Shown here: positions 21,681-32,335 of the stretch, piece by piece | How the letters are laid out: every line of letters starts with the position of its first letter | How positions within the stretch are numbered: the stretch's first letter is position 1 | Origin: Athripsodes cinereus | Taxonomy: Eukaryota > Arthropoda > Insecta > Trichoptera > Leptoceridae | DNA length: 64,000 nucleotides | NCBI GenBank assembly: GCA_947579605.1 | Contig: OX388307.1 | Coordinates: 9,959,237 to 10,023,236, forward strand | Direction of reading: 5' to 3' | Translations under genes and position numbers: made by a program | Notes under the pieces: model-generated | What the model saw: the letters and a program-made list of their open reading frames with translations, nothing else | The model's database searches: none | What the model was told of the DNA's origin: nothing

Positions 21681-23738
21681 TTATTTTTTTAAATCTCGTT
21701 TTTCTTGGTAATGTGTTCTCAAGAACAACAAAGCGTCAAGCATTTTGTCGGAGAGTGAACTTCGTATTTTATTGCAGAAATATCCGGCCGACGAAAAAAC
21801 ACGCTCACTTTCAACACTAGTAGGCAAAATTGATGAAAGATACTTGTACGCCCGTGTTAGATATACTCCCCTTTCACCTTTATTGTCATATATTGCTTTT
21901 TCAGTCATTAAAAATACCAAAAGATCTAATTCTTCGGACGGAAGCACTGCCCTCTTCTTTTTTTTGCATTTTTCCATTTCCTTCTCAAATTCTTGTTGCA
22001 GGGTCAGCTTACTCGTTGTAGCGAGAATACTTTCTGTAGCTACGGACTCATCATCTTCATCGGAAGATAATGAAACAGCTGTTATCGCTGCAGTCTCTTT
22101 TTCTCTGACGCCGGGACTGCCAGTAGGTTTTTCGATATAGTTGAGACGTTTCAACAGGCTTGCAATAACATCGCATATTTCCCCACTTGTGGGTTTCGGA
22201 AAAACATCGTCTTCTGAAGCACTGTAGAAGCTTTCGGAATCATGAAGGTAGTGTAATACTCCAGCTATTAATAGTCGTCTTTCTTTTATTCGACTTCGTA
22301 AGTTTGCAGCGAGACTTGAACTGAGATGCGTATTTTGCTGGTCAAGTTTATTCAGCATAAATTTCAATGCTGTGTCTGCCGTATACAGTGTGGCATCGCG
22401 TCGGCAAATAGACAATACAGTCATTTTTACCACTTCCAAACTACGATGGATATCGGTTAATGTCCGAATTTCCACATCTGTGAAGGATATGTCTGATTTA
22501 ATGTCAATCAGAAGTTTGAAGATGCAGTCCTTCATTTTTAGGAACGATCCTATCATATCATTCATGCTGGACCATCTTGTTCGACAGTCTAACTGCAACT
22601 GGATGTTTTCCCCAAACTCTTTCCTAACGTAAGCTCTCAAGGCATCGGCTTTGAGAGGTGACTTTCTGATTGATCTTACCAGGCATCGTACTTTTCCAAT
22701 CACCTCTTTGTATTTTCTTGGATCAGTTGTCCGAACTCTTGAGCTTTCTACTTCGAAGCCATCACACTCTGTTAACCAATCATTATCAACGTCGCTTTCT
22801 GAGTCTGAGCGATTTGTGGATTCCATTTCATGCTGGAGGGAGGGCTCGAGTTGGGCGTCGGCAGTAGTCGTTGTCTTATACAAGGTATCAATCACAGCAA
22901 GCTGAACACCGTGGGCGAGGCAGAGTTGATGGTGGGCGGGGATATATGAACCCATTTTTTTCATTACACTGGCGCCATCGGTTGTATGACTAATAATATC
23001 TTCTTCAAGGACGATATTAAACTTGGCAAGGTGCTCGCGTATAATGGACAGAGCTGCTGCAGCTGGCATGGACCCCGTTATTTTGACAAGTCCAAGATTC
23101 TTGAATTCGAAACCTCCAAAAGCTCTGCAATGAAGGTTTATGTTCATATATCTCCTGTTTCGAAGAGAGGTCCACTCGTCGAGAGTCATTGTAAATCTTT
23201 CTCCATTTCCCTTCATGAGCTTTATGGTTTTAATTGTTTCACATTTGACTTGTTCGGCATGTTCAAGAATCATTTTCGCAATAGTATTTGGCGTTTTCGG
23301 TAAGTCGTATCCACTTTTTTTGAAGAGCTGCCGAAGATCTTGACTTTCAGAAAAGAATCTGAAACTTGCACCATTTAAGGCGGTCATTCGAGTAACAACA
23401 ACCTCCAGCGATTCTGAAGACTTGAAGTATTCAGTCATTAGTTTCCGTTTCTTGAGCTTTGTCGTCTGCTCTTGTGATGATGATGTGCTCGAAGTACTCT
23501 CCGATGAAGCAGGTCCAACTGCAGTGATTTTTGAGTGCACAGTTCGTAAATGTGTATGCAAGCCAGTAGTAGACCCCCCGGTAGTTTTTAGTTTTTTTAA
23601 ACATATCTTGCACTCAGCGGTTTGGCCATCATCCGATCGACGAAAATGATCCCATACATTTGATGAGCGTTTGCTGAGAAATTCTGAGTACGTGTCTTTC
23701 TTTTTTGATGAAGCCCTGCAAAGAATTTTTTTATACAA
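21681..23738 (-). CDS. hAT transposase with BED zinc finger (ZBED-like)
   Basis: This 685-residue frame encodes a cut-and-paste transposase acting in the nucleus. Residues 25-70 form a BED zinc finger (WDHF..., C43, C46, H63, H68) that would bind the element ends. A catalytic RNase-H-like part follows, with an early Asp in TLDEWTSLRNRRYMN and another in HTTDGASVMKKMG. An insertion domain contains an acidic stretch (TNRSDSESDVDNDW). Near the C-terminus SVESERVFSSAGYFCNKIRS is the hAT dimerisation block. The start given may not be the true one: TTCTTTGCAG just before GGCTTCATCAAAA (minus strand, near 23716) looks like a splice acceptor, so residues 1-7 may be intronic and a first exon may lie upstream inside the element. 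No stop or frameshift interrupts the frame. A domesticated host gene is less likely, since the terminal repeats and target duplication are intact. Confidence 0.9.
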   Translation of the reverse strand: MYKKILCRASSKKKDTYSEFLSKRSSNVWDHFRRSDDGQTAECKICLKKLKTTGGSTTGLHTHLRTVHSKITAVGPASSESTSSTSSSQEQTTKLKKRKLMTEYFKSSESLEVVVTRMTALNGASFRFFSESQDLRQLFKKSGYDLPKTPNTIAKMILEHAEQVKCETIKTIKLMKGNGERFTMTLDEWTSLRNRRYMNINLHCRAFGGFEFKNLGLVKITGSMPAAAALSIIREHLAKFNIVLEEDIISHTTDGASVMKKMGSYIPAHHQLCLAHGVQLAVIDTLYKTTTTADAQLEPSLQHEMESTNRSDSESDVDNDWLTECDGFEVESSRVRTTDPRKYKEVIGKVRCLVRSIRKSPLKADALRAYVRKEFGENIQLQLDCRTRWSSMNDMIGSFLKMKDCIFKLLIDIKSDISFTDVEIRTLTDIHRSLEVVKMTVLSICRRDATLYTADTALKFMLNKLDQQNTHLSSSLAANLRSRIKERRLLIAGVLHYLHDSESFYSASEDDVFPKPTSGEICDVIASLLKRLNYIEKPTGSPGVREKETAAITAVSLSSDEDDESVATESILATTSKLTLQQEFEKEMEKCKKKKRAVLPSEELDLLVFLMTEKAIYDNKGERGVYLTRAYKYLSSILPTSVESERVFSSAGYFCNKIRSSLSDKMLDALLFLRTHYQEKRDLKK

Positions 23739-24851
23739 ATATATAAACTTAGACTAGCAGGTTTAATGCGTAGGTAAAATTTTATTAGTAATAATAAATC
23801 GCCAATCTGTGCTACATTACAACAATACTAGACTCCACGCGCGACTTTATTCGCATGGAAATTCGATAAAATCCATGTTCTAGTCTTTTCCCGCGGGAAT
23901 TTCTGGATGAATAATATCGACGTTAAAAAGTAAAAACCTCATCAAAATACGTTTAATAGTTCCTGTGTGATGTAATAATTACCCTACTGTTTACAATTTT
24001 CACATAATGAAAATGGAGAAACCATCTTTTTACGGTCCAATCCAAAGTAGTATCCTAAAAGTCGACGAACGAAAGAATCATATTGACTACATTACAACAA
24101 TAAAGTGTACACTTAAGCCAGCCATAAGCCAATTCGTAAGCGTTGGGCCGCCTTCCTCCTAATTCCGATTTAAATTTGCGCAATGTTGATACATTGTGCA
24201 ATTATGGTCTCCGATTGAGATTTTTCAGATTGGTTAAATCATTTTGACGTTTTTTTTGTTTTATTTTGAAATAGCACATGTACGATACACATTTAAAATA
24301 TAATTCTGTAAATAATTATAAAATCATCTAAATACAGATATTTATACTGAATTAGAAAACAGATAATAAAATGTACTCACATCTTTTAAAGCAACGTTGC
24401 ACGTACCTACATTAACCACTTAAAACACAAACACGTCTTATCATACACAGTTCACGAGCGTGACTGATGAACGAATAGAACGAGATGGAATGATCGTTCT
24501 ATCTCTCTTATAGTAGCAGAAGAAATCCGAACTGTCACTTAGATATTAATTTTTGCCTGGGTCCATGATTTTTGCTTCTATTGACACTTCATCGGAAATC
24601 TTCGGTAACTTATAGATGAGATAGAATCATTTTCAAACAGGTGAGTTCGTGTGTCCGAGTAAGCGAGACGAACACACACACTACGCAAAGAGCTAAAATA
24701 TACATCTTTTTAAACTTGAGTAGATTTTTTTCTGATTCCGATGTTACGATATTGGATCACTCAGTATCGGAATTGTAATATCGGATCTAGCGGTCCGAGA
24801 TTCCGATATTGCGAGATTCCGAGATTCCGAGATTCATGCCCTACTAGGTAA

Positions 24852-27426
24852 GCATAATGTCTCTGAGAGATGTCTTTATGGCACAGGGGTATTGGAAGGC
24901 AGTTTCTTATTCTAAGTGTCCTAATAGTGATCAAGCTGTTCATGTTAGAAGTCATTCTTTGTTCTTTAAATGTTTGAATTATGGCTGCCTTTCTATAGAG
25001 CAGTGCCAGGGTCATTACTTTCATATTTTTGTAGATAAGATTAGTCGGGTAATCCCTTGGTTTCCTCAGAATTATTTTTAGTATCAACCTTTGTGTCACT
25101 TCGATCGGGTATAGGTTTGTTGGATACGCACCTCCCCATCCCAAAATGCCATAATTCATAATTGACTGAACTAATGCATGATAAACCGCTTTAAGCTGCG
25201 ATACTTCCAGAATACTTCTGAGTTCAAGAAAAACAAAAATAAATTTTCTCAATTTTTTTACTAACAATGCTATATGATCTTTCCATTTCACATGTTGATC
25301 AATTGTGATTCCAAGATATTTAATACTTTTAACGGACTTTATAGGCTTGCATTGCTCTCCACACACTGTACTATCACACGTACTTCCATGTATCGTCACA
25401 TCCATATCACCAGGACTGCACGTTCTGTTTATGGAAAATGCCATGTAAGCTGTTTTTTCTGTATTTAGCGAGAGCAGATTACTGTCAAACCATTTCTTAA
25501 GAATATTAATATCACGGTTCGCTATATTTTTCACCTCGTTCCAGGTTTTACCCTCAGTAAACAAAACTGTGTCGTCCGCATATGAAATTACAGTGCTTTC
25601 GATTGGTAGTGCAAACATGTCGTTGACAAATATTATAAAAAGGGAAGGTCCCAGAACTGTCCCTTGAGGTATTCCGAATTTTGTAAACTTGGGGTGGCTA
25701 AGCTCATCACAGATCCTTGTATATTGTTTCCTTTCGTGCAAATAACTTTTTATCAACGAGAGAGCTTCGTTTCTAAATCCAAGGTGTGATAGCTTCTTTA
25801 TCAGATGCATATGCGAAACACTATCAAATGCCTTTCTTAGATCTATGAAAGTGCCTATAGATTTTTTCCCTTTATCCATAGAAGCATATACCTTGTTAGT
25901 GAGTGCCGCAATGGCATCCTGTGTGCTCAAATTCGGCATGAATCCGTATTGATTTCCACTTATAACTCTATTTTTCACTAAATATTTTGTCATTTGTTTT
26001 TTAATAATTTTTTCTATGATCTTTGCAATGTTAGAGATCAATGATATAGGTCTATAATTTCCTACCTCATCAGCTGATTCAGATTTGTGAATAGGAGTAA
26101 TCACACTAGTTTTGTAGTTCTCGGGAAATTTGCCAGTATTTATGCACAGATTGATAATGTACATCAACGGGTTACTTATGGTGGTTTTCAGTGCTTTTAG
26201 TATTTCTGCGTTCACTCCATCAAACCCAGGTGCCGAACCGGACCTGATTTCCATGATGGTATTCTCCACCTCAGTCCGAGACACTGCCTCGAATTTTTCC
26301 AAGATAGGGTGTGTAGTTTCAGTTATGGTAAAGCTTAAATCAGTGTTCGAATTTACCGTTTCTGTCATAATAGTATTAGCAAGATTTTCTCCTACATTAG
26401 CGAAATACTCATTGAAAATGTCGGCAGCAGCCTTAGGCCTCTCATCCACCAGAATATATTCATTATCATGCTGTATTCGTTTGATTTCCGTTTTTTTTCT
26501 TTCCCTTCCAATTGATTCGTTTATTGTCATCCATGTTCTCTTGGTATCATTTTGATATTTGAGTATTTTGTCTTTAAAATATTTATTTTTAGTCTCTTTT
26601 ATAATCTTGGTCAATGTGTTTCTGTATATTTTATAATCTATTGCTATTGTTTCATTGTATGGAAACTTTTTTGTGGAAATAAACAGCTTTTGTTTCTTGC
26701 GTATCGATCTAAGTAGGCCTTGAGTAATCCAAGGTTTTAATGTTACTTTATTTTTACTCTTAGGCAGTACTCCTTGTGTAGCGTCTTTTATATGATTTTC
26801 TAAGGTATTTTCAAAACATTTTGCGGAGACGTTTACGTCATTTGTAGCATACACGGTTGACCACGCTTCTGTTTTAATTTTTTCTACTAATTGTGGTATA
26901 TTTATTTTCTTCCTTTTGTGTCTATTATCATGTTTTCTCTCCTGTCTCACAGAGCAGGTATCACCCCAGTGAAATATACAAATATAGTGATCTGTTATGT
27001 TCGTTTTCCATATGATGCTTTTTGTAGCATCAGTGTTCCTAGTGTTGCACCAGATGTGATCGATACATGATGGCGTTTGGCCCTCAATTTCTCTAGTGTA
27101 ATTATTAATATAAGATTTGTAATTCATTTCAGTCATCATATTTAAATAATCATCCTTACATTCAATCGATGAATCTTCTGAAATATTTATATTGATGTCT
27201 CCTATTATAATACTGAACATTTTTCTTGTATTCACAAGTATATTTCGTAAGTCATTTATAAAATTTCTAGGATCTGAATCGTGTGTTCTGTAAATTCCAA
27301 ATATTTGGTATACCATATTTTTATTCAAAAAAATTTGTATGTGCATGCAGTTTGCATAGTTCAGGGAACTAATTTCAGTTACTGTGTAAAATGATTTTTT
27401 TATCACTGTTCTCAGGGAGAACATTG
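24852..27426 (-). pseudogene. LINE ORF2: APE endonuclease (partial) and reverse transcriptase
   Basis: The frame is open from 27631 to 24761, but only about 27426 to 24852 is LINE-derived. The first 69 residues are hydrophobic unrelated sequence, and the last 26 come from the hAT. Numbered from the first Met of the open frame, the endonuclease part shows GDININ (144-149), SCIDHIW (188-194) and TDH (213-215), all APE catalytic motifs, but lacks its N-terminal catalytic strands. The reverse transcriptase shows SGSAPGFDGV (464-473), NYRPISL (525-531), DLRKAFDSV (597-605), GIPQGTVLGP (653-662) and the catalytic YADD (684-687). All RT residues look intact. The clade is CR1/Jockey-like; I cannot place it further. 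Target-primed reverse transcription would be its mechanism, but truncation at the 5' side and the hAT insertion make it dead. Confidence 0.9.
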
Positions 27427-27631
27427 AGGTGCAAGTAAAATGGACAAAAAGAAAAATCGACGATATGCAAAGAGATTGGAATATATATAACTCAATAAAA
27501 CTCTTAGTAAGTAGTAGGTATACTTGGCAGTCTTGGCACACACCAAGTAAGTACACACAATGTAGATATTTACAAAGCATTTGCATAGTAAACAATATCA
27601 GTAAAACAACAACGATACAATGGTGGATCAA

Positions 27632-30113
27632 TGTGAAACAAACCCTGAGCGCACTGTACCTACATACCCTTGTGAGAAATTATAATACATAACATAAAAT
27701 ATATTATCAACTCTATATAATAATATAGGTATAACAGTAACGTCTGCCCGCCTAGCTATCTACCTACATAATTATAATATGCACCTATAGCAGTGGCGTA
27801 ATTACACTTTTTATAATGGTCCTGCTTTCGTAATGAAAAGTTTTTTTATTCCGACTCCATAAGACAAAAAGAACCTGACTTCAAATTTCTGCACTGCGTC
27901 GCCGAATTTTCAATTAGATATTTTTTTTCTGTTTAGCTGTTATTTTTTTTTATTACTTTGCTTCGTTTTTTTCATGCTGAGATTGCCTTGGCCAAAAACT
28001 GTTATGGTTTCAGTGCAGGGTGACATTTTTAGGATAAAAATATTGATAAGAAATATAGTAATACAATAATCCGATATATTCATTTTTGTACAGACATTTT
28101 AAAAACCATATCCCATCTGATCCACTGTATATTCGGTTCAAGAAGTTTGGCAGCCGTAATGCATGCAATTGTCTTCCATAATGCCTGCCTTGGTACGGGT
28201 TCATAGGTTGTATTCATAAAACTTTGTTTTTAAATGGTGTACAGTAAACAAATGAATAAATACCTAAATAAATAAAATAAATTGTTAAAATGGAATAGGA
28301 TGAAAGTCTACCACTGCATGTAAAATCCATGAAGTCTGTGTTATGCAAGGATATAATTTAAGTAGGTACCTACATACATAACAATAATATTATTATTGTC
28401 TATCACATCACTGTACGCCAGAGGCAATACGCGTTACATAAACAATAATTTCAATGTACTTAGGTATCTCATTAAAAAGGTACATAAGTATTTGTATTTT
28501 TTTACAATCTGCACAGTACACTTGTTTTTGTAACAGAAGGTCAGAACAAATCAAATCGGCACAAATATATACCTACATATATATAATATTGTGTAGTTGA
28601 TAGGTAGTAAGTAGAGCAGATTTAAAGTCCTAATTATTACTTCATATTTTTTATCCCGCCTTATACGGAAAGAAAAAAATAAGTCGTGTCAAATAATAAA
28701 TGTTCAAACTAGGCCTATTGTGGAGTGGAACATTGATATTATTAATCAATCATTAGTGAGACGAGAAAAAAAATTATAATACCAATAAACATTATGAATT
28801 TTTAAAACAAAATCAAGAATCTTAGGACAAAATCTAGCAAAATTTATTGGATTAATTTATATACCGGAAAATGTACTTCGAGGAACAACATAATGCTTGG
28901 CATCCAATGTTTAGTGTTTGGCAGATGATCATAAAAATGTAGACACATTGGGACATCTAATATCCTTTTTCAACGACGAAGTATTCCAACTTCTATGAAC
29001 ATTTTGTTTTTTTATTCATTGCACTTGTTAGATATATGTTTGTTCTCAGCTAAAAATGTTAAAATTATTACACTGTTACGAGTATCAATGATTTTCAGAA
29101 AATATAACTGAAAATTATATCAGTAGGTACCAGGTACATCGAATAAAGAATTAAACCTGTCAGGAAAACGGTAAAAGTTGTAAACGTTGAATTGCTGAAT
29201 ATGTATTTAGTACATAATATCCTCAATCATTTCCTGTTGGTATTTACGTAACAATGGAAGAGAACACAACATTAAGCTTTTTTATAAACTTGATGTATCA
29301 ATATTGTCAACTTATAAACGGGTCGTTATGACACTTACAATACCTGCTGGCTGATGGGATAGTATAAATCTACTATTATTCCAATATTAGGTATACTAGA
29401 GTACCTGCTAGCATCTACTTTAACCTAGAGTTCTATACTCTCCTTCACTAAATCATCACCGCCTAATTTCCGGCTCTGGCGTTTGAATATTGACACCTTT
29501 TATGACGACCACTGTCACTGTTATTTTTCCGGGTGTTCGACGCGATCCATATAAAAAAATATATGTTTATAGGAACCTATAAACCAACATAAAATATACG
29601 TTTTTACTTTTACTCATTCCCGCGTACATGTATTTGTGATTCAAATTCAATACTTCAGTTAAGTATCAACACAATTATATAATAAATGTCCTTTGACAAT
29701 TTTATTTTAAAGTAATTCTATTGACTTTCCCCATTTCTTATTACTTTTTTTATAAATAAGTTTTTATGTTGTTCTATTTTCAAGCAATTTAATCCCTACC
29801 TATTTATTTTGACCTATATTTATTCTCACCAGTTGAATGTCTTATTATCCTAACGACATAATATCATGCATTTTATCCTTTTAATGCTTATTTTTGTTTT
29901 CGGAAATGTTGTTTTATTTCTCTGACATATTCATGCTTGTAATGACTAATTGACGTAATGACTAATGGAATTTATTTAACGTAGACCTATTGTTTCCAAT
30001 TGGCTTCTTCTGTTTTGTATTATTTTATTAATTCTCATTATACTCAAAATGCATACAAAAATATATTCTTGACTTCTGATTTAGTGATTATTGCGTGTGT
30101 TTGTGTTATGTTG
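27632..30113. other. Spacer, no recognised gene
   Basis: No coding region or RNA gene is supported. A CAGTGGCGTAATTAC at 27790-27804 resembles a hAT end, but no partner end was found. The 64-residue frame at 28010-28204 is not recognised. Confidence 0.45.
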
Positions 30114-30314
30114 TCTTCCGTCCGCAGGGGTTCCGTAGGCCCGGGCGTCCCTCTTTCACAATACACCGTTCCTATGACAACGATATCGGAGCGCAGGGAA
30201 TGTCGTGGAAGAGGTGACGCAATTGGCACAGAGACGCTCTGAATGGAGGAGGCTGGTTTCTGCCCTGTGCTCCCGAGAGGAGCGTTGAGGGCGATGATGA
30301 TGATGATGATGATG
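30114..30314 (+). repeat. LINE 3' end (RTE-like) with (GAT)n tail, copy 1
   Basis: The translated end EEVTQLAQRRSEWRRLVSAL then CSREER and a stop is the usual C-terminus of an RTE/BovB-like reverse transcriptase, followed directly by GGC and a (GAT)n tail. One G is missing relative to the copy at 33276-33477 (GTCGTGGAAG against GTCGTGGGAAG), a frameshift. Both copies start at the same base (TCTTCCGTCCGCAGG). No enzymatic part remains. Confidence 0.75.
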
Positions 30315-30474
30315 TCTATGGAATTGTTTCATTAACATGAAAAAGATTAATTTATATAAAATATAAATATATTACAGTTCAAATGGAATACCACAACATT
30401 AATCACACAATATTTCAAAAGTGATATATTTACCAGTTTATATGAATAACAATGTGTATATGAAATGAAATGAA

Positions 30475-30870
30475 AAGATTTTTATTTCCCTTCTTACAAT
30501 AGGTACATCAACATTTGACAATTATCACAATATATAAATCATCAAGGACATCACATATATTATGGTCTAATCAGTTTTTCTTTTTATCAAACCCATCATG
30601 GGCTCCAAATAGTGATCCCAGACGAGCAAGCCAGGGACAGCTCCCACAGGGACCAAACAATGGATAGATTATGTTAGTCTTCGTAAAAGTAGGATACCAT
30701 ATCGGGCTACCCCTGGCCCGCCCGACCGTGTACGTCGCCAATTGATTCACGCAAGACAGGGAAATTACACCGTCCCACTAGATTGCTCATGGACAATTTG
30801 TAAAGCGCCGTTTATTCACAATATGACCTCAAGGGCGTCATATTGTGCGTCTGTCGTTTGAAACTCCTAT
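30475..30870 (-). repeat. LINE 3' UTR segment
   Basis: On the minus strand the block begins near the sequence GGCGCTTTACAAATTGTCCA shared with 17464-17690, continues through GC-richer unique sequence (30580-30780) and ends AATAAAAATCTTTTCATTTC, with a polyadenylation-like signal and a simple tail. No coding sequence was recognised. The 30580-30780 portion could instead be a separate insertion or a processed transcript. Confidence 0.45.
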
Positions 30871-31157
30871 GTTGATTATCACTTTTTATATTAAATTGGT
30901 CCGCAAATGGTTTTGATACAATATTCATGTCTGTGAGCCAGGCCGGCCAAAGCCATGAATGTACCTATTTGTGAAAACAGAACATAAACACCAATAAACT
31001 TATTCTTCTTTACATTTTAATGTCATACATTGATTTACAAGTGATTAGGGCCCAATAAGGTTTTAGTTTATGCAAAATAGAAAACAAATAAATACACTGT
31101 TCTGATAGAATACTTTGATAAATAAACGAGTAAATTAATAATTTATACAATTGTATG

Positions 31158-31444
31158 TAACTTTTCTATTTTTGAAGAGGTAACACTATGAAAGCTCATT
31201 TTTAAAATTTAGGTAATAAAAATAAAAATATAACACTGTATAACTTTCACAAATTAATATTTTGCTTAAAAGCTTTTCGGACATACGTCCATCTTCAGTA
31301 ATAAATATCTTATAACTGTCTTATAACTATAGTTATAAGATATTTATTACTGAAGATGGACGTATGTCCGAAAAGCTTTTAAGCAAAATATTAATTTGTG
31401 AAAGTTATACAGTGTTATATTTTTATTTTTATTACCTAAATTTT
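31158..31444. mobile_element. Perfect fold-back element with hammerhead-like core, copy 2
   Basis: Arms of 113 bp at 31204-31316 and 31332-31444 are exact reverse complements around a 15-nt spacer. The element begins with the same 46-bp leader as the copy at 4255-4490 and ends with the same CCTAAATTTT. An 11-bp direct repeat ACAATTGTATG flanks it (31147-31157 and 31445-31455). Relative to copy 1 the arms carry the change TAT to AAA after TTTCAC, present in mirror image in both arms, and extend 20 bp further toward the centre. So arms are homogenised within a copy but differ between copies. A Penelope-like or retrozyme origin is inferred from the hammerhead-like core. Confidence 0.88.
31350..31381 (+). 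ncRNA. Hammerhead-ribozyme-like motif (mirror copy at 31267-31298, minus)
   Basis: CTGAAGA (31350-31356), unpaired T, stem II GGAC-GTAT-GTCC, GAAA, stem III AAAA-GC-TTTT, then A at 31381 as the candidate cleavage position. Both arms of this copy keep the complete core, so transcripts of either strand would carry it. Stem I is only partly complementary (ATAAA side against AAAATATT), so in vitro activity is the open point. The core fits the hammerheads of Penelope-like elements as I know them. Confidence 0.55.
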
Positions 31445-31455
31445 ACAATTGTATG

Positions 31456-32214
31456 CTTAAGTTTTAGGGCAAAGCATTCGAAGTTTGGAGAATTATCATT
31501 ACAGTTTTAAGACAGATAAAAAAAGACTCATTATATATAAAAGAAAAAAAAGAAAAACTAGCATCACCATTTGCTAGACAAAGTTTTGACCCTTCATACC
31601 ATTGTCAACTTAGTAAACGAAGTAGGTATATGTACAATGTACATACACCTTCACATATGAGCAATTAATTTGATAACCAGTCGTAGTAAGTATCTAGAAT
31701 CTATATTGCATACATACTACACCTTACTTACTATCACAAATTACGTCAGTGGAAAAATACGGCGATCAAGTTTTCAGCGATACCTGCCACATGAAAAATA
31801 TCACATACGAGGAACGTGTGAATGACTGACGTGTATACATAGCAACACCAAAAATCACAGCACATCACATTTGTGATATTTTAATATCGCCACAATATTT
31901 ACAAGTAGGTAATTATCATTTAAGGTATTTGGAAGTTTTCGTATGGACAGCAGCTGATACCTTCAATTTTTACCGCGTTTACAATGGACATATGATTTAA
32001 AAATGAAATATTAATATTCTGTAATAAATAATATGGTGATAAAATCTACCACCAATATCATCAGTGTACGATTGAACATGCATGGTATAAAATATTATGA
32101 TTTTATTATTTGGAATCAAGCATAAGAATAATATAAATATTTTAAGCGTTAGGTGATGAAAAATTGATAGTGGTATCTAGTCCATTACAATCACCCTTCA
32201 ACTTTCCTAACATC
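31456..32214. other. Spacer, no gene seen
   Basis: AT-rich sequence with no supported feature. Confidence 0.5.
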
Positions 32215-32335
32215 AGTACTCCACTTCCTCTATTCATTCATCAATTGAGTCACCTCTTCCCAAGACATTCTATATGGTGATGGTCTGGCAAAGTAACGGT
32301 GTATTGTGAAATAGGGTCGCCCATCGTAAGCTTTG
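32215..32335 (-). repeat. RTE-like LINE 3' fragment, degenerate
   Basis: On the minus strand CCCTATTTCACAATACACCG then GAATGTCTTGGGAAGAGGTG and ACTCAATTG match the 30114-30314 and 33276-33477 copies with many substitutions. The (GAT)n tail is lost. It lies opposite in orientation to the other two. Confidence 0.6.

Larger units (their letters stand above)
20892..24843 (-). mobile_element. hAT transposon, nearly complete (3.95 kb)
   Basis: The element begins TAGGGCATG and ends CATGCCCTA, flanked by a perfect 8-bp duplication CTAGGTAA at 20884-20891 and 24844-24851. Both ends carry dense arrays of ATATCGGAATT/AATTCCGATAT words as subterminal repeats. It holds one long transposase frame on the minus strand and a 72-bp tandem array next to its stop. 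The exact duplication, open frame and intact ends show a recent insertion into the LINE. Except for the need for a likely 5' exon it may be autonomous. Confidence 0.93.
20100..27426 (-). mobile_element. APE-type LINE, 5'-truncated, interrupted by hAT insertions
   Basis: The minus-strand element runs from truncated endonuclease-RT coding sequence near 27426 to a C-terminal coding end with its stop at 20768-20770, then a 3' UTR. It is split by the hAT element 20892-24843. Removing that element and one copy of its 8-bp target duplication joins the two coding parts in frame. The 3' UTR seems to carry the smaller hAT (20184-20693) as well, and may end near 20100 with AATAATAATTCAATAAAAC on the minus strand; that left limit is inferred. 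ORF1 and the start of the endonuclease are missing. Confidence 0.75.

Noticed and set aside
21681..23738. Domesticated host ZBED gene
   Set aside because: Exact terminal inverted repeats, subterminal word arrays and a perfect 8-bp duplication surround it, so it is a transposon gene.
24761..27631. First 69 residues of the LINE-containing frame as a signal or membrane domain
   Set aside because: The hydrophobic stretch lies upstream of the LINE similarity and is AT-rich flank that happens to be open.
30156..30338. His-rich and Ser-rich frames on the minus strand here and at 33203-33534
   Set aside because: They are shadows of the (GAT)n tails of RTE-like LINE fragments.
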